Positions 6,396 to 13,622 of a stretch of DNA of 16,303 nucleotides are shown here, piece after piece. The position numbers and the translations under genes are program-made. A model generated the notes under the pieces. It was given only the letters and a program-made list of their open reading frames with translations. It ran no database searches and had not been told where the DNA came from. Location: contig JBFICP010000053.1 in NCBI GenBank assembly GCA_041581935.1, positions 1 to 16,303 on the forward strand, in the 5' to 3' direction. Origin of the DNA: JAABYT01 sp041581935. Lineage in GTDB: Bacteria > Pseudomonadota > Gammaproteobacteria > HK1. Each line of letters starts with the position of its first letter. The first letter of the stretch is position 1.

Positions 6396-8185
6396 GCGCG
6401 ACGCAGGCAGCACGCCTGTCGGCGGCGGAGCTCGAATCACGACTCGGTTGCCGGCTGCCGGAGCAATCGGACAACGGCAAGGCCCGCATTGCGGCGCTGA
6501 TGGCCGATACCTGGAGCCATCGCAAGCCCACATCCCTGGTCGGATATTCATCGGCGGGTAGCGTCGCCATCATCGCCGAACGCGAGCGCGGCGAGGCGCT
6601 GGCCGCGCGCCTCGGTGACGGCGTCGCCTGCACGTTGCTGATTCCCTCGTCGAGTGCGGTAACCCAAGAAGGCGCCGCCGCCGGCTCCGGAAAGCCCCCA
6701 TCGGTGCGCCATATTCACGCCGAGCTTGCGGGAGTTTCGGGCTATCTCGGCAATTTCACGGTGCGCGGCCGGGTGAAGGGCGACGAGGTGGACATCGCAC
6801 CATCGCTGCTGACGGCACACAAGCCGTTCGACGTGGTCCTGGACCTCGGCAAGCCGGTGCAGCTCGTGCGCGAGATCCTGCCGCCCGGCTACTACGCACC
6901 GGGGGACGACGGCGAGGCGCTCGAGCGCGCGCTCGAGGAGATCCCGGAGCTCACGGGCGAGTTCGAGAAACCCCGCTACTTCGACTACAACCCGGACATC
7001 TGCGCCCACGGCGCCAGTGGCATCGCCGGATGCACGCGCTGCATCGACGCCTGCCCGACCGTTGCCATCAGCAGCATCGGCGAGCACATCGAGGTGAATC
7101 CCTATCTGTGCCAGGGTGGCGGCAGCTGCGCCACCGCCTGTCCGAGCGGCGCGATAACCTATGCGTTTCCCACCGCGGGCGATCTGCTCGCGAGCCTGCG
7201 CACGGTGCTCGCCGCCTACCATTCCGGCGGGGGCGCGCATGCCAGGGTGCTGTTTTACGACGGCGAGGCCGGTCGCGCGTGGCTTGGGCGTAATGCCGAG
7301 GCGCTGCCGGAAAACCTCGTGCCCTGCGAGGTCGAAGAAATCGGCTCGGTGGGCATGGATACGTGGTTGAGCGTTTTCGCCTACGGGGCCGAGGGCGTCG
7401 CCATGTTGCTGGTTCCTGACACGCCGCCGTCGGTACGCCGCGAGCTCGAGGCGCAGTGCCGATTCACCACCGCCATTCTCGAGGGCATGGGCCAAGGTGG
7501 ACGCGCCATTCATTTGCTGGACGACACCGGCGGGGCGGATTTGAAAGCGTCCGTTCTCCCGGCACTCGAGGGTGGCGCGGATGTCGAGCCGATTGAGCCC
7601 GCGACCTTCCAGCCACAGAACGAGAAGCGCACCAATATCCGCCTCGCCGTCGAGCACCTCTACGAGCAGTCCGGCGCGTTCGAGGCTGCCCGAGACGGCG
7701 AGTCCCGGGAAGCCCGGGCCGCGATCGCGCCGCTGCCCGACGGGGCCCCTTTCGGCGAGCTGCTCATCAATACCGAGACCTGCACTTTGTGCATGGCGTG
7801 CGTCGGCGTATGCCCGGTTTCGGCGCTCGGTGATGGTGGTGCCGAGCCGAAGCTGCTGTTCGTCGAGTGGAACTGCGTGCAGTGCGGTCTGTGCGAGGCG
7901 GCCTGTCCCGAGGACGCCATCGAGCGGCGCGCACGCTTCATCTATGATCCCCGGCTTCGCCGTGAGCAGCGCGTGCTGAACGAGGACAAGCCGTTTCACT
8001 GTGTCGGCTGTGGCAAGGCGTTCGCAACCACCCGGGTCATCGAGCGCATGCGCGAGAAGCTTGCCGGGCACTGGATGTTCCAGAAGCCGGAGGCCGTGAA
8101 GCGACTGGAGATGTGCGAGGACTGCCGGGTCAAGGACATGTTCAAGGACGGCGGTGGCCTGCTCGACGGCTTCGAGGACGCGTGA
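6392..8185 (+). CDS. Multi-cluster 4Fe-4S ferredoxin-domain protein of the fdh locus
   Basis: 597 aa. A cytoplasmic iron-sulfur protein, presumably moving electrons or helping assemble the dehydrogenase. The first cluster region has C204-x9-C214-x2-C217-x3-C221P and C240-x5-C246-x3-C250P, so only seven ligands are obvious. The second is a classic ferredoxin pair: C464-x2-C-x2-C-x3-C474P and C495-x2-C-x2-C-x3-C505P. A C-terminal CVGC (537-540) and CEDC (575-578) could form a zinc-ribbon-like site. Residues 1-200 and 260-450 have no domain I recognise; parts of the latter resemble the hydrogenase delta-subunit-like segment seen in related Fe-S proteins, but this is weak. No Tat or Sec signal. 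The start is fixed by the ATGA overlap with DUF3306. Confidence 0.9.
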   Translation: MSATQAARLSAAELESRLGCRLPEQSDNGKARIAALMADTWSHRKPTSLVGYSSAGSVAIIAERERGEALAARLGDGVACTLLIPSSSAVTQEGAAAGSGKPPSVRHIHAELAGVSGYLGNFTVRGRVKGDEVDIAPSLLTAHKPFDVVLDLGKPVQLVREILPPGYYAPGDDGEALERALEEIPELTGEFEKPRYFDYNPDICAHGASGIAGCTRCIDACPTVAISSIGEHIEVNPYLCQGGGSCATACPSGAITYAFPTAGDLLASLRTVLAAYHSGGGAHARVLFYDGEAGRAWLGRNAEALPENLVPCEVEEIGSVGMDTWLSVFAYGAEGVAMLLVPDTPPSVRRELEAQCRFTTAILEGMGQGGRAIHLLDDTGGADLKASVLPALEGGADVEPIEPATFQPQNEKRTNIRLAVEHLYEQSGAFEAARDGESREARAAIAPLPDGAPFGELLINTETCTLCMACVGVCPVSALGDGGAEPKLLFVEWNCVQCGLCEAACPEDAIERRARFIYDPRLRREQRVLNEDKPFHCVGCGKAFATTRVIERMREKLAGHWMFQKPEAVKRLEMCEDCRVKDMFKDGGGLLDGFEDA

Positions 8186-8227
8186 TGCGTTGCAGCACCG
8201 CCCGGCCGGGCGACAGGGTCAGAGGGG

Positions 8228-8256
8228 CCCGGTGTGGGAACATTTGTCCCACCGGG
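8228..8256. promoter_or_regulatory. Dyad upstream of the fdh promoter: activator site or hairpin
   Basis: GTGGGA (8234-8239) and TCCCAC (8247-8252) are perfect inverted arms around ACATTTG, extended by CCCGGT/ACCGGG with a two-base bulge. The centre (8243) is 90 bases upstream of the -24 GG at 8333-8334, a typical activator-site distance. The ATTTGTC core resembles the CAAWTTG sites at 4930-4999. It could also fold as an RNA hairpin 43 bases after the Fe-S gene, but there is no T-tract. The rest of 8186-8390 holds the promoter and no gene. Confidence 0.45.
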
Positions 8257-8331
8257 CGCGGTGCCCGCGGGTTCCAGGGGACGTCGGTTGGTCGGATTGC
8301 AGCCTAATTGGTGGTTTCCCCTCGCGGTCCC

Positions 8332-8348
8332 GGGCACGGGAATTGCTT
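8332..8348 (+). promoter_or_regulatory. Candidate sigma-54 promoter for torD-fdhAB operon
   Basis: GGGCACG, four bases (GGAA), TTGCTT. Eleven of the 12 specified positions of TGGCACG-N4-TTGCW match, and the GG (8333-8334) and GC (8345-8346) are exactly 10 bases apart. The predicted start is about 8358, giving a 33-base leader to the ATG at 8391. This is the best of the three sigma-54-like sites in the window and stands before the structural genes. Confidence 0.75.
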
Positions 8349-8390
8349 GCAAACAAGAGGATCGATCCATTACCTGGCACGACATAAAGA

Positions 8391-9032
8391 ATGAATGCAG
8401 GGGCGGTGGCTCCGTCGGTGACGGCGGGCATGGGTGAGGCGGCACGCGGCGCATCGCGCGAGGACGCGGTGCGCGCCAGTACCTACAGCCTCCTGGGCGC
8501 CCTGCTCGCGGCCCCGCCAAAAGCGTCCCTCATCGAGCTGCTGACCCGAATCACCCCCGCGGAGATGGGTGACGAGGGCGATCTCGCGGCTGCCTGGGAG
8601 GTGCTGCGCCTGGCCGGCGAGCGGGCCTCCGTCGAAGCCCTGGACGACGAGTACCACGAGCTGTTCGTCGGTATCGGCCGCGGCGAGGTGGTTCCCTACG
8701 GATCCTGGTACATGACGGGATTTCTCATGGACCAGCCACTGGCGGTGCTTCGCCGGGATCTGGCCGAGCTCGGCTTCGAGCGTCAGGAAGACATCAAGGA
8801 GCCGGAGGACCACGCGGCGGCGTTGCTGGAGACCATGGGTCTGATGATCAGCGACGGCGACGCCTCGGTGGATACCCAGCGGCGCTTTTTCCAGAGCCAC
8901 ATGGGCCCGTGGATGCGCACCTTTTTTTTGGATCTCCAGAAAGCCACCGCGGCGCGTTTTTACCGCGCCGTCGGGCAATTTGGAGAGCAATTTATCGAAT
9001 TCGAACGCAAGTATCTGACGATGCTCGTTTGA
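8391..9032 (+). CDS. TorD/DmsD-family molecular chaperone
   Basis: 213 aa, the usual TorD-family size and all-helical in character. Members bind the Tat signal peptide and the apo form of molybdoenzymes, holding them in the cytoplasm until the cofactor is inserted. Visible features are the N-terminal RASTYSLLGALLAAPP helix, LDDEYHELFVG (about 84-94), the GEVVPYGSWYMTGFLMDQP loop typical of the family, EDHAAALLETMGLMI and the C-terminal FFQSHMGPWMRTFFLDLQKA. FdhA, encoded two genes downstream, is the obvious client. The start at 8391 lacks a strong ribosome binding site; Met14 (8430) is possible. An 8-T run at 8922-8929 lies in the coding region. First gene behind the predicted sigma-54 promoter. 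Confidence 0.92.
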   Translation: MNAGAVAPSVTAGMGEAARGASREDAVRASTYSLLGALLAAPPKASLIELLTRITPAEMGDEGDLAAAWEVLRLAGERASVEALDDEYHELFVGIGRGEVVPYGSWYMTGFLMDQPLAVLRRDLAELGFERQEDIKEPEDHAAALLETMGLMISDGDASVDTQRRFFQSHMGPWMRTFFLDLQKATAARFYRAVGQFGEQFIEFERKYLTMLV

Positions 9033-9100
9033 ATCGCCATTGCTATGGAGATAGTCGGTGGGACGCCATCGGCGAAACATTCACGCGTGAGGAGTAGAGC

Positions 9101-9313
9101 ATGAACAAGACACCGAAGGTAGCTAAGGGACGGCGCGCCTTTCTCAAGCGCGCGGCCGTCGCGGGTGGTGCCGTAACGGTGGCGGCGGCAGGCGGTGCTG
9201 CGGTCGCCGATAGGGCCCCGGAGACGCCGCAGACGCGTGTGCCCGAGAAGGGCTCACAGGGTTATCGGGTGACGCCGCACATCGAGGCGTACTACCGGTC
9301 GACGCGAGGCTAG
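9101..9313 (+). CDS. Small formate dehydrogenase-region Tat-target protein
   Basis: 70 aa. The N-terminus has a twin-arginine signal, RRAFLKR at 11-17, followed by a hydrophobic Ala/Gly/Val stretch (18-36). A short mature tail, YRVTPHIEAYYRSTRG, ends the protein. It matches the small family annotated as formate dehydrogenase region TAT target (TIGR02811), found directly before fdhA. The role is unknown; it might co-export or scaffold FdhA, or anchor something at the membrane. The ATG at 9101 has GGAG six bases upstream. The 68 bases before it show no promoter, so it is cotranscribed with the chaperone gene. Confidence 0.93.
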   Translation: MNKTPKVAKGRRAFLKRAAVAGGAVTVAAAGGAAVADRAPETPQTRVPEKGSQGYRVTPHIEAYYRSTRG

Positions 9314-9368
9314 CCGCGAGGCGGCTTGGCGATACGAACGTATTCGCTCAACTCGAAGGAGAAAAGCG

Positions 9369-12257
9369 ATGAAGTTGATTAGAAAGAATGGCCACGCCTC
9401 GAGCGGCGCCAGCGTGTCCGTAAGATTGCCCGGGGAAGCCATCGGCCGACGTACCTTCCTGCGTCGGTCGGGGCTCACCATGGGTGGCGCGGCGGTGGCC
9501 GGCATGCTGCCGGCGACCATGATGCGCAAGGCGCACGCCGACAAGTTCGCGCCGAAGGCGGGGGTCGCGACGGAGCTGCGTCGCAGCATCTGCACCCACT
9601 GCTCGGTCGGCTGCGGCGTCATCGCCGAGGTGCAAAACGGTGTCTGGACCGGTCAGGAGCCGGACTTCGATTCTCCGTTCAACCTCGGCTCCCACTGCTC
9701 CAAGGGCGCTTCGGTGCGCGAGCACGGCATGGGCTCGCGACGTCTGAAGTATCCCATGAAGCTCGTTTCCGGAAAGTGGAAGCGACTTTCGTGGGACGAA
9801 GCCATCGACGAGATCGGCGACCAGCTGCTGGCCATCCGCGAGCAGTCGGGACCCGATTCCGTGTACTGGCTGGGCTCGGCGAAGCACAGCAACGAGCAGT
9901 CCTATTTGTTCCGAAAGTTCGCCGCCTTCTGGGGCTCGAACAACGTCGATCACCAGGCGCGTATCTGCCATTCCACCACGGTGGCGGGTGTCGCGAACAC
10001 CTGGGGCTACGGCGCCATGACCAACTCCTACAACGACATGCACAACTGCAAGGCGATGATCTTCATCGGCAGCAACGCCGCCGAAGCCCATCCGGTTGCC
10101 ATGCAGCACATCCTGCGTGCCAAGGAGAACGGCGCCAAGATGATCGTCTGCGACCCGCGCTACACGCGCACGGCGGCGCACTCGGATCACTTCGTACGCC
10201 TGCGCCCTGGCACCGACGTGGCGCTCGTGTGGGGCATGCTGTGGCACGTGTTCGAGAACAACTGGCAGGACGACGAGTACATCCGCCAGCGTGTCTACGG
10301 CATGGACGAGATTCGCGAGGAAGTCGCCAAGTGGAACCCGGCGGAGGTCGAGCGGGTCACCGGCGCCGACGAGGCGACCGTCAAGGAGGCCGCGAAGATC
10401 ATGGCCGAGAACCGGCCGGGCACCATCGTCTGGTGCATGGGCGGCACTCAACACACCATCGGCAACAACAACACGCGCTCCTACTGTGTGTTCCAGCTGG
10501 CGCTCGGCAACATCGGCAAGAGCGGTGGCGGTGCCAACATCTTCCGCGGCCACGACAACGTGCAGGGTGCCACCGACTTCGGTGTGCTGTCCCACACGTT
10601 GCCGGGCTACTACGGTTTGAGCGCTGGTTCCTGGGCGCACTGGGCGCGTGTCTGGGACGTCGATCTGGAGTGGCTGAAGGGCCGATTCGCTCAGGAAGAG
10701 GTCGTCGGCGACGCAGGCAAGGGCGTCATGCCCATGAACTACAAGGGCATCCCGGTATCGCGCTGGGTGGATGGTGTCATCGAGGACAAGGCCAACATCG
10801 GCCAGAAGGACAACATCCGCGCCATGATCTACATGGGTCACGCGGTCAACAGCCAGACCCGCGGTGAGGATATGAAGAAGGCCATGGCGAAGCTCGATCT
10901 CATGGTCATCGTCGATCCCTACCCGACCCACGCCGCGGTCATGAGCGATCGCACCGACGGCATCTACCTGCTGCCGGCCTCGACCCAGTTCGAGACCTAC
11001 GGCTCGGTGACGGCGTCGAATCGCTCGCTTCAGTGGCGTGACAAGGTCATCGACCCGGTCTGGGAGTCGCTCCCCGATCAGACCATCCTCGCCAAGTTCG
11101 CGAAGAAGCTCGGCTTCGACCAGCAGCTCTTCAAGAACATCAAGGTCGTCAACGGCGAGCCCTTGATCGAGGACATCACCCGCGAGTGGAATCGCGGCAT
11201 GTGGACCATCGGCTACACCGGTCAGAGTCCGGAACGCTTGAAGGCCCACGCCGCCAACCGCCACACCTTCAACACCACCACGTTGAAGGCCGAGGGCGGC
11301 CCGGTGGACGGCGACTACTACGGTCTGCCGTGGCCCTGCTGGGGAACCCCGGAAATGGGACACCCCGGCACGCCGGTGCTCTACGACACCAGCAAGCCGG
11401 TGGCCGAGGGCGGCCTCAACTTCCGCGCCCGTTTCGGCGTGGAGCGCAATGGCGTCAACCTGCTCGCCGAGGGCTCCTACAGCGTCGGCTCGGAGATCAA
11501 GGACGGCTATCCCGAGTTCAGCGACAAGGTGCTGAAGCAGCTCGGCTGGTGGGACGACCTCACCGACGCGGAGAAGGAGGCCGCCGAGGGCAAGAACTGG
11601 AAGACCGACCTTTCCGGCGGTATCCAGCGGGTCGCCATCAAGCACGGCTGCGCGCCCTTCGGCAACGCCAAGGCCCGCGCGGTGGTCTGGACCTTCCCGG
11701 ATCCGGTGCCGTTGCATCGCGAGCCGTTGTACACGCCACGGCGTGATCTGGTGGCCGACTACCCGACCTACGAGGACCGCAAGCGCTTCTATCGCCTGCC
11801 GACGCGTTACGGGTCGATTCAAGCCACCGATCACTCCAAGGACTATCCGCTGATCTTCACCAGCGGTCGCCTGGTGGAGTACGAGGGCGGCGGCGAGGAG
11901 CAGCGCTCCACCGCCTGGCTCGCCGAGCTTCAGCAGGACATGTTCGTGGAGATCAATCCCGCGGACGCCAACGATCGAGGGCTCAAGAACGGCGACATGG
12001 TCTGGATGGATACCCCCGAGGGTAACCGCATCAAGGCCAAGACCATGATCACCCAGCGGGTGGCGCCGGGTGTCGTTTGGACGCCGTTCCACTTCGGTGG
12101 CTTCTACCGCGGCGAGGATCTGCTGGACAAGTATCCGGCCGGTGCCGCGCCCTACGTACGTGGCGATGCCTGCAATACGGCGTTCACATATGGCTATGAC
12201 TCAGTGACTCAGATGCAGGAGACCAAGGTCACCCTGTGTCAGGTCAGCGCAGTCTGA
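9369..12257 (+). CDS. fdhA: Formate dehydrogenase catalytic (alpha) subunit, Tat-exported
   Basis: 962 aa, the usual length for periplasmic membrane-linked formate dehydrogenases. It oxidises formate to CO2 at a Mo or W bis-MGD centre. A Tat signal (RRTFLRR, 27-33, then a hydrophobic stretch ending near AHA at 55-57) sends the folded protein to the periplasm. The N-terminal [4Fe-4S] site is C75-x2-C78-x3-C82...C110. The metal ligand is Cys200 in HQARICHS (codon TGC), with the adjacent catalytic His201, so this is a cysteine rather than selenocysteine enzyme. Cofactor-binding motifs include FIGSNAAEAHP and the C-terminal MopB-like dinucleotide-binding region (EINPADANDRGLKNGDMVW). AAGGAG at 9356-9361 supports the start. 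It is followed after 13 bases by fdhB. Confidence 0.97.
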   Translation: MKLIRKNGHASSGASVSVRLPGEAIGRRTFLRRSGLTMGGAAVAGMLPATMMRKAHADKFAPKAGVATELRRSICTHCSVGCGVIAEVQNGVWTGQEPDFDSPFNLGSHCSKGASVREHGMGSRRLKYPMKLVSGKWKRLSWDEAIDEIGDQLLAIREQSGPDSVYWLGSAKHSNEQSYLFRKFAAFWGSNNVDHQARICHSTTVAGVANTWGYGAMTNSYNDMHNCKAMIFIGSNAAEAHPVAMQHILRAKENGAKMIVCDPRYTRTAAHSDHFVRLRPGTDVALVWGMLWHVFENNWQDDEYIRQRVYGMDEIREEVAKWNPAEVERVTGADEATVKEAAKIMAENRPGTIVWCMGGTQHTIGNNNTRSYCVFQLALGNIGKSGGGANIFRGHDNVQGATDFGVLSHTLPGYYGLSAGSWAHWARVWDVDLEWLKGRFAQEEVVGDAGKGVMPMNYKGIPVSRWVDGVIEDKANIGQKDNIRAMIYMGHAVNSQTRGEDMKKAMAKLDLMVIVDPYPTHAAVMSDRTDGIYLLPASTQFETYGSVTASNRSLQWRDKVIDPVWESLPDQTILAKFAKKLGFDQQLFKNIKVVNGEPLIEDITREWNRGMWTIGYTGQSPERLKAHAANRHTFNTTTLKAEGGPVDGDYYGLPWPCWGTPEMGHPGTPVLYDTSKPVAEGGLNFRARFGVERNGVNLLAEGSYSVGSEIKDGYPEFSDKVLKQLGWWDDLTDAEKEAAEGKNWKTDLSGGIQRVAIKHGCAPFGNAKARAVVWTFPDPVPLHREPLYTPRRDLVADYPTYEDRKRFYRLPTRYGSIQATDHSKDYPLIFTSGRLVEYEGGGEEQRSTAWLAELQQDMFVEINPADANDRGLKNGDMVWMDTPEGNRIKAKTMITQRVAPGVVWTPFHFGGFYRGEDLLDKYPAGAAPYVRGDACNTAFTYGYDSVTQMQETKVTLCQVSAV

Positions 12258-12270
12258 GAGGAGATACACC

Positions 12271-12861
12271 ATGGCACGAATGAAGTTTCTCTGTGATGCC
12301 GAGAGGTGCATCGAATGCAACGGCTGCGTTGTAGCCTGTAAGAACGAGCACGAGGTTCCGTGGGGCGTAAATCGCCGCCGCGTGGTGGTGCTGGACGACG
12401 GTGTGCCGGGGGAGAAATCCATCTCGGTGGCCTGTATGCACTGCACCGACGCGCCCTGCGCTGCCGTCTGCCCGGTGGATTGCTTCTATACGACCGACGA
12501 CGGCATCGTCCTGCACGACAAGGACCTGTGCATCGGCTGCGGGTACTGCTTCTACGCATGCCCGTTCGGCGCACCGCAGTATCCTCAGAAGGAGGCCTTC
12601 GGTGTGCGCGGCAAGATGGACAAGTGCACCTTCTGTGCGGGCGGTCCGGGTGAGAACAACTCCGACGCGGAGTACACCAAGTACGGCCGCAACCGCATCG
12701 CCGAAGGCAAGCTGCCGCTGTGCGCCGAGTTCTGCGCAACCAAGGCGTTGCTTGGCGGAGACGGCGACATGGTCGCCGACATCTATCGCCAGCGCGTCTT
12801 GAAGCGTGGTGGCCGGCCGCAGACGTGGGGCTGGGAGACGGCCTACAAGAAGGCGAGCTGA
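12271..12861 (+). CDS. fdhB: Formate dehydrogenase iron-sulfur (beta) subunit
   Basis: 196 aa. It carries electrons from FdhA to the cytochrome b subunit through four [4Fe-4S] clusters. Cysteine groups: C13-x2-C16-x2-C19-x3-C23; C55-x2-C58-x4-C63-x3-C67; C87-x2-C90-x2-C93-x3-C97; and C119-x2-C122 with C151-x3-C155. It has no export signal and is expected to cross the membrane with FdhA via Tat. Unlike E. coli FdnH/FdoH it is short and has no C-terminal membrane helix, so it must dock to FdhC differently. AGGAG at 12259-12263, seven bases before the ATG, fixes the start. A strong hairpin follows the stop. Confidence 0.96.
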   Translation: MARMKFLCDAERCIECNGCVVACKNEHEVPWGVNRRRVVVLDDGVPGEKSISVACMHCTDAPCAAVCPVDCFYTTDDGIVLHDKDLCIGCGYCFYACPFGAPQYPQKEAFGVRGKMDKCTFCAGGPGENNSDAEYTKYGRNRIAEGKLPLCAEFCATKALLGGDGDMVADIYRQRVLKRGGRPQTWGWETAYKKAS

Positions 12862-12866
12862 CGCCG

Positions 12867-12915
12867 CCGCCGGCGCCCCGACCGTTGTGATCGGACGGGG
12901 CGCCGGCGGATTTTC
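12867..12915 (+). terminator. Hairpin after fdhB, probable (partial) terminator
   Basis: The arms 12867-12884 and 12892-12909 are 18 bases each, GC-rich, with one mismatch and a seven-base loop (TTGTGAT). They are followed by ATTTTC. This begins five bases after the fdhB stop. As fdhC lies further downstream without an obvious promoter of its own, the hairpin may lower rather than stop transcription, or protect the fdhAB mRNA 3' end. Confidence 0.7.
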
Positions 12916-12982
12916 GAGGTTCCCGCTCCCGGGAGGAACGGGACTGTTTGCACGTGCGCGGATCAACGACAGGAGCTACTCC

Positions 12983-13183
12983 ATGAAAAGAAGAGGGGCA
13001 CTGACCATCGCGGTGGTAGCGTGTACCGCCCTCGCCAGCGGTTGCTGGGAATCGACCGACGTCACGGTTCATGAGCCTGGACGGTACAAAGGCGTCAATG
13101 ACCCGCTGCTCGATGCCAAGAGCACCGCCGAGCGCGAGGAAGTCCTGCAAAAGCGCTTCCAGCTGGTCCAGGTAGACCGCTAG
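12983..13183 (+). CDS. Small putative lipoprotein of fdh locus (copy 1)
   Basis: 66 aa. A lipoprotein signal (MKRRGALTIAVVACTALASGC) places the lipidated cysteine at residue 21. The mature 46 residues contain HEPGRYKGVNDPLLD and end in EVLQKRFQLVQVDR. AGGAG at 12971-12975, seven bases before the ATG, gives a clear start. There is no catalytic motif. Residue +2 after the cysteine is Trp rather than Asp, so outer-membrane sorting is possible. It sits between fdhB and fdhC, with a related gene next to it, which suggests a periplasmic assembly or docking role for the dehydrogenase. This is inference; I know of no characterised homologue. Confidence 0.85.
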   Translation: MKRRGALTIAVVACTALASGCWESTDVTVHEPGRYKGVNDPLLDAKSTAEREEVLQKRFQLVQVDR

Positions 13184-13362
13184 ATTCGACGCTGGAATTG
13201 CGCTAACGTGGCTGCGGTTACGGATCGCTGGAGGGGTCCGTGATCGCAAAGCAACAATGGCGACTGCGGATGGAGATCGCCAGTCTGACCGGCCTATGGA
13301 GGGGTACGAACAGCCGCGACCGGTCGTTCGGTAACCTGATTCGTAAGACTAACGAGAGCCGC

Positions 13363-13533
13363 ATGTCAGCAATACTTGCGCGTAGTCGCATCCTCGGGGT
13401 GGTGTTGATCCTGTCCCTTGGCACCGTGATCGCCGGTTGCTCCGGTGACCGAAGTGACCCCGGTGCCAAGCGCAGCCAGCAACAGTCCGAGGTGCTGCAG
13501 GAGCGCATCAAAACGACACAAGTCGATCGCTGA
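13363..13533 (+). CDS. Small putative lipoprotein of fdh locus (copy 2)
   Basis: 56 aa. The lipoprotein signal has a classic lipobox, VIAGC, with Cys26. The mature part is only 31 residues and ends in EVLQERIKTTQVDR, sharing EVLQxRxxxxQVDR with the C-terminus of the preceding lipoprotein, so the two look paralogous although the middle is not alike. The frame is open back to a GTG at 13240, which has GGAGG upstream, but that would put about 55 residues before the membrane segment. The ATG at 13363, with GAGAG five bases before it, is therefore preferred. The 179 bases between the two lipoprotein genes show no other gene or clear promoter. Confidence 0.75.
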   Translation: MSAILARSRILGVVLILSLGTVIAGCSGDRSDPGAKRSQQQSEVLQERIKTTQVDR

Positions 13534-13622
13534 GATCGGCGGCCACCAACTTCAAGCCGGCGGCCCCGCGCGAGAGTGCAGAGGTCACAAACAATTAATG
13601 ACAAGGCGGAGGAGCGTTGGAG

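Noticed and set aside
6548..8071. Antisense open frame (507 codons) opposite the ferredoxin gene
   Set aside because: The opposite strand encodes regularly spaced cluster cysteines; the antisense translation is low-complexity Ala/Arg-rich.
9964..9971. Possible selenocysteine at the FdhA active site
   Set aside because: The metal-ligand codon is TGC (Cys200), not TGA, and the frame has no internal stop.
9348..12092. Long antisense open frame (914 codons) opposite fdhA
   Set aside because: It mirrors fdhA in a GC-rich sequence; the + strand protein has complete family motifs while the antisense product shows none.
13240..13362. GTG start with GGAGG giving a longer second lipoprotein
   Set aside because: It would put about 55 residues in front of a membrane segment ending in a lipobox, which does not fit a lipoprotein signal.
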